This document shows, piece after piece, positions 1-7,528 of a stretch of DNA of 24,661 bases (positions within the stretch are counted from its first letter, which is position 1; every line of letters starts with the position of its first letter). Where the stretch lies: assembly GCA_043820025.1 (NCBI GenBank), contig JBDRED010000019.1, positions 1 through 24,661 of the forward strand, given 5' to 3'. This DNA is from JBDRED01 sp043820025 [NCBI: Elusimicrobiota bacterium]. Its GTDB lineage: Bacteria > RUG730 > JBDRED01. A program made the translations under genes and the position numbers. The notes beneath the pieces were generated by a model, which saw nothing but the letters and a program-made list of their open reading frames with translations, did no database searches and was not told where the DNA came from.

Positions 1-1937
1 GCGCCGCCGCGGAGACGGAGAGCAGGAACCTTATTTTCCATATAACCTTTTAATAACGAATCTAATTGGTTTTTTAATTCTGCTATCCTGGGATCACTTA
101 TCTCAGACCATTCCCAGAAACTTGATTCTATTCCTTCAATACCGGCATTCTTTACTGTAAATGTTTTACCCTGCGGTGTTTTTACGGTAAATACAACCTG
201 CTCTTCTTCAACAGCAAATGAAATATCCAAATTCATTGCATTAATATCAGCTAAAATCTGCGCTCTAGGCGTATCCTCAGCTAAATATTCAACTAATGTC
301 CTGCCGAGCATTGCCTGCCACAGCGCGCCAAATAGTGTCGAAGGATTAAGCGCCTTTGCTTCCATACCGGGAGTTATGGTTTTGCCTGCTACGGTTATTG
401 TATTTATTCCTGCTACTCTTGCCTGCAGATGCAGTCTGTCCTCATATATTCTTCTGTCTGCAGCGCCTGATATTGACGGAGAAACTACTATATATGATAC
501 TCCTTTGCTTCTTAATATACCCGCTACTTCTTCTGTATGATATCCGCCTATGACTGCGGCTGACACATGCGCTTTTTTATTGCGCGCTTCTTTCAATAAA
601 TTTGAGACCATAATATCGCTTCGTTTATCAGCCAGTTTATAAAACCTTTGCATGTTGTCTTCTGCTTCATTTAATATTTCCCTGCTATCCTTAAACTGAT
701 TCTTTAAAGCCAATCTGCCGTTTATATCCTCCATAAATCCGTAAAACTCATTCTTATTACCCTGCCAGTCCGCCATATCCTTAAAACTTACCGCATTATT
801 AAAATAATCCTGCATAAGGCTCATGTAATATTCGCAGTACACCAACTGCTTCGCATCCTTTCTCTTCTCAACTATTTTCTGCTTAATCTTAAACCTTATA
901 TGCTCCATTTCCTCAAAGAGTAGCTCGTATGAGACGTTTTCCAAATAATCTGTGTATGCAAAATATTTTTTTAGGCCCGGATAGCCTTCTCCAATGTCAA
1001 CCTTATGCCTTTTTAGAACATTTTTTAGAAACGCGTAGTATGCCTCAGTCTGCGACGGCGCTAGTTTCTTAAGCTGTAAATATTCCTTTTCAGTAACAAT
1101 ATCCTTAATGCGGCTTATTACTGCTTCTGATTCAACGGCAATTACCGCCGGCTCAAGGTTCCTGCTCATCTCTCTTGCTTTTAGAAAATTAAATATATTC
1201 TGGTAGCCGCGGGAAAGGTCTATATTCTCCTGCAATGCTGTGTCCCGGATAAATAACAGAAACGCGTGCAATGAAATTTTATGTTCCTTATACTCTCTCT
1301 CCCTTTCTTCAAACTTAAGAAGTTTCGAAGGATATAAAAGAGTCTTGCCATAATCCATTGCAGGCGTTATTCCGGAAATTATAGCTTCTGCGTCATTGCG
1401 GTAATAGAGCGATTTAAAAAGAAGCAGAAAATCTTCGTCATAAATAGTCTTATTCTCAAGCCCAAACAATTCAACTGATCCGGGATACAGCACATCATAC
1501 GCCTCAGCGCCTGTAACCTGCCCTCTCTCCATAAAGTATTCTAAAACCTTTTGCTTTACCTTCCGGTTAGGAATTACGCCGAGGATTGACGTGTCAATCG
1601 CGCCCTGGTCGCCTTCAACGCCGACAAGCTTAAAGTCATTGCCATAATAATCTTTAGTTGTTTTTATTATTCGCGTTATATTTTCCTGAGCTTCCTTTTG
1701 GCAGTGCAGGTCATTAATAAAGACAACAAGGTTTTCGCCTTTACCCGTAAATGTCTGTGTGATTGTGCCTATATCTTGAGGAATAAAGAGAGGAAGAGGC
1801 GCGCCAATAGGCTGAGCTATGCTATAATCACGGCATAAAACTACCATGAAAGCTGTCAGCGCTATAGCGGAAATTGAGCGCGTGAGCTTGGAAAATTTAA
1901 AAATATACTTATTTCCCAAAGCTTTTTTGATAAACAT
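1..1937 (-). CDS. Partial large exported protein, possible TraB/ChaN (Tiki-like) fold
   Basis: The frame is open from an ATG at 1937 to the window edge (about 645 codons), so the C-terminus is missing. A GGGGGG-containing ribosome site lies just upstream. Residues about 20-36 form a hydrophobic segment after basic residues, consistent with a signal peptide or anchor. A first half holds NDLHCQKEAQENI with His78, then GVEGD with Glu108; a second half holds GGYHTEEVAGIL with His467 followed by a hydrophobic strand (YIVVSP). Paired Gly/His motifs plus an early Glu are what TraB/PrgY, ChaN and EreA-type proteins show, so a distant member is possible, but the linking sequence is not recognisable. 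It resembles, from memory, hypothetical proteins of Omnitrophota. The middle (about 200-430) is charged and helical. No function can be assigned. Confidence 0.75.
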   Translation of the reverse strand, partial: MFIKKALGNKYIFKFSKLTRSISAIALTAFMVVLCRDYSIAQPIGAPLPLFIPQDIGTITQTFTGKGENLVVFINDLHCQKEAQENITRIIKTTKDYYGNDFKLVGVEGDQGAIDTSILGVIPNRKVKQKVLEYFMERGQVTGAEAYDVLYPGSVELFGLENKTIYDEDFLLLFKSLYYRNDAEAIISGITPAMDYGKTLLYPSKLLKFEEREREYKEHKISLHAFLLFIRDTALQENIDLSRGYQNIFNFLKAREMSRNLEPAVIAVESEAVISRIKDIVTEKEYLQLKKLAPSQTEAYYAFLKNVLKRHKVDIGEGYPGLKKYFAYTDYLENVSYELLFEEMEHIRFKIKQKIVEKRKDAKQLVYCEYYMSLMQDYFNNAVSFKDMADWQGNKNEFYGFMEDINGRLALKNQFKDSREILNEAEDNMQRFYKLADKRSDIMVSNLLKEARNKKAHVSAAVIGGYHTEEVAGILRSKGVSYIVVSPSISGAADRRIYEDRLHLQARVAGINTITVAGKTITPGMEAKALNPSTLFGALWQAMLGRTLVEYLAEDTPRAQILADINAMNLDISFAVEEEQVVFTVKTPQGKTFTVKNAGIEGIESSFWEWSEISDPRIAELKNQLDSLLKGYMENKVPALRLRGG

Positions 1938-1962
1938 ATTTTTCTGCCCCCCTTCTATATAT

Positions 1963-1991
1963 ATTAAAGGTTATAAAGACCCCATCTTCAA
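1963..1991 (-). promoter_or_regulatory. Sigma70-like promoter for the left-edge gene
   Basis: On the minus strand TTGAAG is followed after 17 bases by TTTAAT. The predicted start falls about 20 bases before the ATG at 1937, leaving just room for the G-rich ribosome site. It is divergent from the promoter at 2033-2061, with their -35 ends about 40 bases apart. Confidence 0.45.
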
Positions 1992-2032
1992 GCGAAGTTA
2001 TTATGAATTAATGTGAATTTATTGCGAAATAT

Positions 2033-2061
2033 TTGCAAACACGATTTTTGTGGGATATAAT
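2033..2061 (+). promoter_or_regulatory. Strong sigma70-like promoter for the GAF-GspE gene
   Basis: TTGCAA at 2033-2038, a 17-base spacer and a perfect TATAAT at 2056-2061. Predicted transcription start is near 2068, about 60 bases before the ATG at 2127. Confidence 0.65.
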
Positions 2062-2126
2062 ATTTATGGAATGCGCAGGAATGACAAAGAAAAGGCAGTA
2101 AAGAAAATAAATATGGATGTGATATT

Positions 2127-4280
2127 ATGCCAAAACAAAAATCAAAGCTTGATGAAATATTAGAGCCTCTGATAAAAAACCTTGTTTTTAAAAAGACCAT
2201 TACAGAGTCTGACCTAAATACAGTTATTGATATTACTATAAAGAACGTTGTAGAGAGTATTGGCGCGCAGTCAATAACCGTATATCTAATAGGCAAGGAC
2301 GATTTAATATATTTTTCATACGTCTACTTTTCAGATACTCTCTATAAAGATGACCCTAAACTTAAGGAAGCGTTCGATAAAAAAACCGAGCTCTTAAAAA
2401 ACATGACGCTTAAAAGAGGGCAGGGCGTTGTCGGCAAGGTAATAGCGTCAAAGGATTCATATATCTGCGTTGACGCTGACAAGGACCCTGATTTCTATCA
2501 GACGGTTGATAAGGAAATAGGTTACAAGACACGCACAATGATAACTGTTCCGTTCATGGTAGATAACAACGCAATTGGAGCGATACAGGTAATAAACAAA
2601 GGCTCAAATGATTATTTCACAAAAGAAGACAAACTTTTTTTAGAACATGTGGCTAATTATTCGGCGAAAATAATACAAAAGGTATATTTTCCGGAGGTTG
2701 AATTTTCAGAGCAGGAGCTCGCGTCTTACATAGCGCAGCTGGCCAAATACCCTTACCTGGCGCTGGATGATAAGTTCGAGTATGATGAACAAGTGTTAGA
2801 TTCGATAGATATTGAAATTTTAAAAAAATACGCGATTCTGCCTATAAAAAAGCACGGCCTGCATTCATTAGACGTTGTTTTAAGCAATCCGTTTGATCTG
2901 CAAACTATAGAAGCATTTGAATATTCGTCAAAGATGAAAATTAAATCAATCACAATCAGCGCGCAGGGAGATATTGTAGAAGTTTTAAACAGGTATTTAA
3001 AACAGCATAACGCTCAATTCGCAGCGTCTGAAATGTCGGATGTTGCGGCAAAGCTTGACGAGTCTTTGGAAGAGGATGTTCAAACAATCAGCATTGATAC
3101 CAATGATGTTGTTGACGAGCAGAGCGCGCCAATCGTACAGCTCGCTAATCAGATCATAGAAGACGCCTTTCATAAAGGCGCAAGCGATATACATATAGAG
3201 CCGTTTGAAACGCAGGTTATTGTAAGATACCGTATTGACGGAGTCCTGCATGAACAGTTAAAACTCCCTATAAACGCTATAAACGCTCTTATCGCGAGAT
3301 ACAAAATAATGTCCAGTTTAAATATAACCGAAAAGAGAGTTCCTCAGGACGGCAGGATTAAATTTAAAAACTATACTAAAAAGGATGTTGATATTGAGCT
3401 CAGGGTCAGTACAGCGCCGCTGGTATTTGGGGAAAAAATAGTGATGCGTATCTTAAATAAAACATCAACCCTGCTCGGCCTTGAAGTCATGGGGTTTTCC
3501 GAGCATAATTTAAAAACTTATAGAGAGATACTAAGCCAGCCCTATGGCATGATTTTGCACGTCGGGCCAACAGGCTCCGGAAAAACAACAACGCTATACT
3601 CTGCTCTCAATGAACTTAACAGCCCTGACGTAAATATCCAAACTGCTGAGGATCCCGTGGAATATATGATCCAGGGAATTAACCAGATGCAGATGCAGTC
3701 AAAGGTAGGCCTTACATTCGCAGCTGCGCTCAGATGTTTTCTTCGCCAGGATCCGGATATTATAATGGTCGGAGAAATCCGCGACCGGGAAACAGCGGAA
3801 ACAGCAATCGAAGCGTCGTTAACAGGCCATCTTGTTATATCAACACTGCACACAAACGACGCGGCAACGACTGTGACACGGTTTATTGATATGGGAATCG
3901 AGCCGTTTCTGGTATCCTCCAGCCTCTTAGGCGTATGCGCGCAGAGGCTTGTTAGAAAACTCTGCCCTGACTGCAAAAAGGAATACACATTATCCGACGC
4001 TGAATGTAAAAACCTCGGACTGAGCAAAGGCGCAAAAATGTTTAAACCCGTTGGATGTAAGAAGTGCCATGATTTAGGTTATAAAGGCAGAATAGGAGTG
4101 CATGAACTTCTCACTTTAAATGATGAAATGCGCGTATTAATAAATGAGAGAAAAAGCGCGGATATTATAAATGCCGCCGCTGTTAAAAACGGCCTTATCC
4201 CATTATTCCGGGACGGGCTTGAAAAGGCTGTTAAAGGCATCACCTCGCTCGAAGAAGTTTTCGCAAACTTAAGAAAATAA
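2127..4280 (+). CDS. GspE/PilB-type secretion or pilus assembly ATPase with N-terminal GAF domain
   Basis: A cytoplasmic hexameric ATPase family that powers type IV pilus extension or type II secretion. Domain order: GAF domain at about 15-190, a GspE/MshE N-terminal domain at about 195-290, then the ATPase. Seen directly: Walker A GPTGSGKT at 480-487 (Lys486), Walker B region DPDIIMVGEIRD with Glu550, His box around GHLVISTLHT (His568), and the four-Cys zinc element CPDC (613, 616) and CKKC (644, 647). All catalytic elements look intact. The length of 717 exceeds the usual 500-570 because of the GAF domain, which suggests control by a small ligand. No other pilus or secretion gene is adjacent. 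The ribosome site before 2127 is weak (GGA about 9 bases upstream). Whether it serves a pilus or secretion system cannot be told from here. Confidence 0.93.
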   Translation: MPKQKSKLDEILEPLIKNLVFKKTITESDLNTVIDITIKNVVESIGAQSITVYLIGKDDLIYFSYVYFSDTLYKDDPKLKEAFDKKTELLKNMTLKRGQGVVGKVIASKDSYICVDADKDPDFYQTVDKEIGYKTRTMITVPFMVDNNAIGAIQVINKGSNDYFTKEDKLFLEHVANYSAKIIQKVYFPEVEFSEQELASYIAQLAKYPYLALDDKFEYDEQVLDSIDIEILKKYAILPIKKHGLHSLDVVLSNPFDLQTIEAFEYSSKMKIKSITISAQGDIVEVLNRYLKQHNAQFAASEMSDVAAKLDESLEEDVQTISIDTNDVVDEQSAPIVQLANQIIEDAFHKGASDIHIEPFETQVIVRYRIDGVLHEQLKLPINAINALIARYKIMSSLNITEKRVPQDGRIKFKNYTKKDVDIELRVSTAPLVFGEKIVMRILNKTSTLLGLEVMGFSEHNLKTYREILSQPYGMILHVGPTGSGKTTTLYSALNELNSPDVNIQTAEDPVEYMIQGINQMQMQSKVGLTFAAALRCFLRQDPDIIMVGEIRDRETAETAIEASLTGHLVISTLHTNDAATTVTRFIDMGIEPFLVSSSLLGVCAQRLVRKLCPDCKKEYTLSDAECKNLGLSKGAKMFKPVGCKKCHDLGYKGRIGVHELLTLNDEMRVLINERKSADIINAAAVKNGLIPLFRDGLEKAVKGITSLEEVFANLRK

Positions 4281-4306
4281 TCATAATTCGCTTACAATAT
4301 TTTTTT

Positions 4307-4315
4307 TGCTATAAT
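4307..4315 (+). promoter_or_regulatory. Extended -10 promoter for the nucleotidyltransferase gene
   Basis: TGCTATAAT is a perfect extended -10 (TGn plus TATAAT). No good -35 is visible, which is tolerated with an extended -10. Predicted start near 4322, followed by an AAGGA ribosome site at about 4332 and the ATG at 4345. Confidence 0.5.
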
Positions 4316-4344
4316 TGCTTATACGATTTACAAGGAATAACTAA

Positions 4345-4632
4345 ATGAAAAATAACTTCAATACTATTAAAAGACGCATAATTCCCTCATTAAAACGCGG
4401 TAATGTTAAAAGAGCGTCTATATTTGGGTCATATTCTCAAAGAAACGCAACTACATCCGGCGATTTAGATTTATTGATTGAATTCCAAGGCAAAAAAAGC
4501 CTTATTGATTTAGCAAGATTAAAGCTGGGCCTCGAGAAGCTTTTAAAAATAAAGGTTGATCTTATCACATATAAGTCTCTACATCCATTGCTCAAAGAAC
4601 AAATTTTAAAGGAACAAAAAAGGATATTATAA
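4345..4632 (+). CDS. MNT-type minimal nucleotidyltransferase
   Basis: A 95-residue protein of the MNT nucleotidyltransferase family, whose members transfer AMP or a similar group and often act as the antitoxin half of MNT/HEPN pairs. The signature GSx10DxD is complete: Gly28-Ser29, Asp40 and Asp42, with the third metal-binding Asp at 72 in KVDLIT. The length is typical and the end (LKEQKRIL) is the normal C-terminal helix. AAGGA about 8 bases upstream supports the start. The usual HEPN partner does not follow: the next gene is convergent and begins its 3' end about 35 bases downstream. It may be an orphan, may modify another target, or may have lost its partner. Confidence 0.85.
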   Translation: MKNNFNTIKRRIIPSLKRGNVKRASIFGSYSQRNATTSGDLDLLIEFQGKKSLIDLARLKLGLEKLLKIKVDLITYKSLHPLLKEQILKEQKRIL

Positions 4633-4659
4633 AACTTGATAAACAAATCCGTAAAATTC

Positions 4660-4686
4660 AGAAAGATTTAATCTTCTGATTTTTTT
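4660..4686 (+). terminator. Possible weak terminator between convergent genes
   Basis: A short imperfect stem (AGAAAGAT with ATCTTCT around a small loop) is followed by GA and a run of T residues. It overlaps the 3' end of the convergent gene. The stem is AT-rich, so function is doubtful. Confidence 0.3.
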
Positions 4687-5429
4687 CGCCTGTAATATGG
4701 CTCGTTTAGAATAGACCCCAATAAATACACTCCTTTAAGTTTCTTAACTTCCTTGGCGCCGATTTCGAGATAATTTACAAACTCCACCTTGTCAAACCCT
4801 CTAAGAAATTCTGAAACATCCTCAAGCTTTAAATTACACTCCTTTGTTTTGTACGCCATAGGAATAATTATTTTTGGGTTTATTTTATTCACAACATCAA
4901 TAGCCTCCTTTGGCGAAAGCATATACAGCCCGCCTACGGGAATTATTAATATATCTATATCTCCCAGCTTTTTATACTGCCTGTCTGTCAATGTTTCTCC
5001 CAGCGCTCCGCAATGAAGTATGCGCAATCCATCGGTTTCGATAATATACATGATGTTTTGTTTTTTCTTAAGCGCCGTCTCGGAATCATTAACAAATGAC
5101 TGGAAGCCCTGAATAATAATTGATTTGTATTTATGCGGCCCAAGCTCCTTAATAATCTGCGGCCTGCCATGCGCCCATGTTAGAGAGCTGTGTTCTGGAC
5201 GAGAATTGCTTATTGTCACAATGTCAGAAATAATATACGGCGCCTCATATCCGATTGACGTATCAAAGGGATCCATTAATATACGCGTTCCATCGGATGA
5301 TTTTATTAAAAAGCCGGCGTGGCCGCACGAATATATCTGCACATCGCTATACTTGGCCATAGCGTGCAGAAGCAATACTGAAGATATGATGATTATTATT
5401 CCAATACTGATAAGAATTAATTTCCGCAT
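4668..5429 (-). CDS. Membrane-anchored metallo-beta-lactamase-fold protein with degenerate metal site
   Basis: Related to the UlaG-like (COG2220) branch of MBL-fold hydrolases: GHAGFLIKSSDGTRILMDPF near the start, PVGGLYMLSPKEAIDVV and KIIIPMAY later. Residues about 4-22 form one hydrophobic segment, so the rest probably lies outside the cytoplasmic membrane. The metal ligands are mostly gone. Where the family has THxHxDH this protein reads SNSRPEH, the later GD reads GA (HCGALG), and the family's PMHY reads PMAY. It is therefore probably a non-catalytic relative. The ATG at 5429 is preferred because AGGATGGG lies 6 bases before it; an in-frame TTG at 5462 has no such site. It lies 76 bases downstream of argS on the same strand and may be the last gene of that operon. 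Confidence 0.82.
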   Translation of the reverse strand: MRKLILISIGIIIIISSVLLLHAMAKYSDVQIYSCGHAGFLIKSSDGTRILMDPFDTSIGYEAPYIISDIVTISNSRPEHSSLTWAHGRPQIIKELGPHKYKSIIIQGFQSFVNDSETALKKKQNIMYIIETDGLRILHCGALGETLTDRQYKKLGDIDILIIPVGGLYMLSPKEAIDVVNKINPKIIIPMAYKTKECNLKLEDVSEFLRGFDKVEFVNYLEIGAKEVKKLKGVYLLGSILNEPYYRRKKSED

Positions 5430-5505
5430 ATTTTTCCCATCCTGTATCCTGAATCTAATCAAGTAAATATTTTACCTTAAGCCGAGTAAAAATATATTCT
5501 GTTCG

Positions 5506-7161
5506 TCACATCTTTTCCGGAGCGCTGATACCTAAAATATTTAATCCGTTCTTAATCACTGCCGCGACTGCGCTGCACATAATAAGCCTCGCGCGCGTTG
5601 ATTTATTGTCGTCAGTGATAACGCGTTGTTTATTGTAGTATGAATGAAATGCCGCCGCAACTTCCTGGAGATAGCTGGTCATAAAATGCGGGGAGTATTC
5701 CCTAACGCATCTGCGCAGAACTTCCGGAATTCTTGTGATCTCCTTTATAACCTCTAATTCATTGTCTCCAATATAATTATCAATCTCCTTGAACGCTTCT
5801 TCAAACGAATAATTATTTTCCTTCTCAGCTTCTCTAAAAATACTTGATACCCGCGCATGCGCGTACTGCACATAATAAACCGGATTATCATTAGACTGTT
5901 TTTTCGCAAGCTCAAGATCAAAATCAACCGGAGAATCGCCGCTGCGCATCAGCATAAAAAAACGCGCCGCATCGCTTCCAACCTCATCCAGGACCTCCTT
6001 CAGAGTTACAAACTCGCCCTGCCGCGTCGACATAGCAACCTTTGTCCCATTACGAAATAAATTAACCAGCTGATATAGCATGATACCCAAACTGTCCGGA
6101 TCATATCCTAAATATGACACTGCGGCTTTCAGCCTCGGTATATATCCATGATGGTCAGCGCCCCAAACATCAATAAGCTGATTAAATCCTCTTTTGTATT
6201 TATGATAATGATATGCAATGTCCGAAGCAAAATATGTAGGCCTTCCGTCAGCGCGTATTACTACCCTATCCTTTTCATCTTCATTCTCGCTCATTGCTTT
6301 CAGCCACCACGCTCCATCCTTTTCAAATATAAAGCCTTTTTGTTTTAGCATTTCAAGAGTTTTATCTATGTATTCTTTTTTATGATCATCGTTATATAAA
6401 GCTGATTCATGGAACCATGTGTCGAATATCACTCCAAACTCAGCAAGGTCATTTTTGATTGCGCCTAAAACATACTCTCCGGCTTCTCTCTTGATAAAAT
6501 CGCTGTCTACCTCGTTATTCTCATCAATCATACTTATTATTTTTTTCGCTATATCTACAATATATTCTCCCTTATAATAATTCTCCGGAAACTCAACCTT
6601 CTCTCCATTAAGCTCTCTAATTCTTAGTTCAACGCTTCTGCCTAAAATATCTATTTGATTTCCAAAATCATTAACATAATATTCCCTTTCAACATACGCT
6701 CCTGAAGCCTCCAATATTCTTGCCATTGTGTCGCCGAGCACAGCGCCTCTGCCATGTCCTATATGAAGCGGGCCTGTGGGATTTGCAGACACAAACTCTA
6801 TCAGCACTCTCTTATCTTTATTTTGAGCTGAATACCCGTATTTATCCTTTTCTCTAAAGATACGTTCCAGTTCTTCAATATAAACATTTTTCTTAAGCAC
6901 AAAATTAATAAATCCGGGGCCGGCGATAGAAACGCTTTCAATAATATCACTGCCGATATTTTCTCTCTGTATTGTTTTTATAAACTCGTCCGCCAGCGCT
7001 CTAGGCGCTTTTTTTAGAATGCGCGCTCCTGTCATACATATACTAGCCGCAAAATCCGCGTTTATTTCCTTTGGCGGTATATCAATCTGAAACTGGCACT
7101 TATCATATCCCATTCTTTCCCAGACGTATTCGACTAATTTAGAAACTTTATTTCTGATCAT
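5506..7161 (-). CDS. argS: Arginine--tRNA ligase
   Basis: Class I aminoacyl-tRNA synthetase that charges tRNA-Arg with arginine using ATP in the cytoplasm. Length 551 is normal. The N-terminal Arg-specific domain covers about 1-100. The HIGH motif is intact at 133-136 inside PTGPLHIGHGRGAVLGD. The KMSKS region is the variant AMSTRQGEFVTL at about 376-387, as is common in ArgRS. The C-terminal DALR anticodon-binding domain starts near VYYVQYAHARVSSIF. GGGAGAAGG before the ATG at 7161 supports the start. The first 14 bases overlap the end of rsfS, implying coupled translation at the end of the proA-rsfS cluster. Confidence 0.97.
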   Translation of the reverse strand: MIRNKVSKLVEYVWERMGYDKCQFQIDIPPKEINADFAASICMTGARILKKAPRALADEFIKTIQRENIGSDIIESVSIAGPGFINFVLKKNVYIEELERIFREKDKYGYSAQNKDKRVLIEFVSANPTGPLHIGHGRGAVLGDTMARILEASGAYVEREYYVNDFGNQIDILGRSVELRIRELNGEKVEFPENYYKGEYIVDIAKKIISMIDENNEVDSDFIKREAGEYVLGAIKNDLAEFGVIFDTWFHESALYNDDHKKEYIDKTLEMLKQKGFIFEKDGAWWLKAMSENEDEKDRVVIRADGRPTYFASDIAYHYHKYKRGFNQLIDVWGADHHGYIPRLKAAVSYLGYDPDSLGIMLYQLVNLFRNGTKVAMSTRQGEFVTLKEVLDEVGSDAARFFMLMRSGDSPVDFDLELAKKQSNDNPVYYVQYAHARVSSIFREAEKENNYSFEEAFKEIDNYIGDNELEVIKEITRIPEVLRRCVREYSPHFMTSYLQEVAAAFHSYYNKQRVITDDNKSTRARLIMCSAVAAVIKNGLNILGISAPEKM

Positions 7162-7528
7162 GCGCCTTCTCCCATTTTACATTTTTTGATCCATGCCAAT
7201 TTTCGTCCAGGCTGTAATGCATACGCGCCTCGCGCGTGCAGATATGCACGATTAAATCGCCGTAGTCAAGAACCGTCCATCTAGACTCTTTATATACTCC
7301 TTCTCTATGCAGAGTATGCACGCCGGCGTCTGAAAAATGTCCGCGCAGATCATGGGCTGTTCTCACTACATGCATTGTGCTTCGCCCGGTGGCTAATATC
7401 ATATAATCCGTTATATCGCAGATTCCTCTGACATCAATAATTTTTACGTCCTCTGCCTTTCTCTGATCCAGATACTGCGCCATTTCTTTTGTAAGGCTGC
7501 GCGCGTTCTTTTTTTTAGTTATTTCCAA
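7148..7528 (-). CDS. rsfS: Ribosomal silencing factor RsfS
   Basis: RsfS (formerly YbeB/YqeL, Iojap family) binds uL14 on the large ribosomal subunit and blocks subunit joining when nutrients are scarce. Length 126 is typical. Characteristic segments are visible: DVRGICDITDYMILATGRS, WTVLDYGDLIVHICTREAR and the HYSLDENW end. The start is probably TTG at 7528, because a strong AGGAGA lies 7 bases upstream and the first ATG would remove 15 residues. The gene overlaps the preceding LCP-like gene by 14 bases and argS by 14. The nadD-yqeK-rsfS neighbourhood is conserved in many bacteria, here with an LCP-like gene inserted. Confidence 0.94.
   Translation of the reverse strand: MEITKKKNARSLTKEMAQYLDQRKAEDVKIIDVRGICDITDYMILATGRSTMHVVRTAHDLRGHFSDAGVHTLHREGVYKESRWTVLDYGDLIVHICTREARMHYSLDENWHGSKNVKWEKAHDQK

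Noticed and set aside
3542-4027. A 161-codon open frame on the minus strand
   Set aside because: Lies wholly inside the conserved ATPase core of the GspE/PilB gene on the other strand, with no family features.
4633-4677. Short open run in another frame after the nucleotidyltransferase (starts DIIKLDKQIRKIQ)
   Set aside because: Considered as a remnant HEPN partner or frameshifted tail. It has no start codon, is 18 codons long, and the nucleotidyltransferase already ends as its family normally does.
5466-5495. Inverted repeat TTTTAC/GTAAAA between argS and the MBL-fold gene as a terminator
   Set aside because: Only 6 AT-rich pairs with a 10-base loop and no convincing T-run, so it does not argue against read-through.
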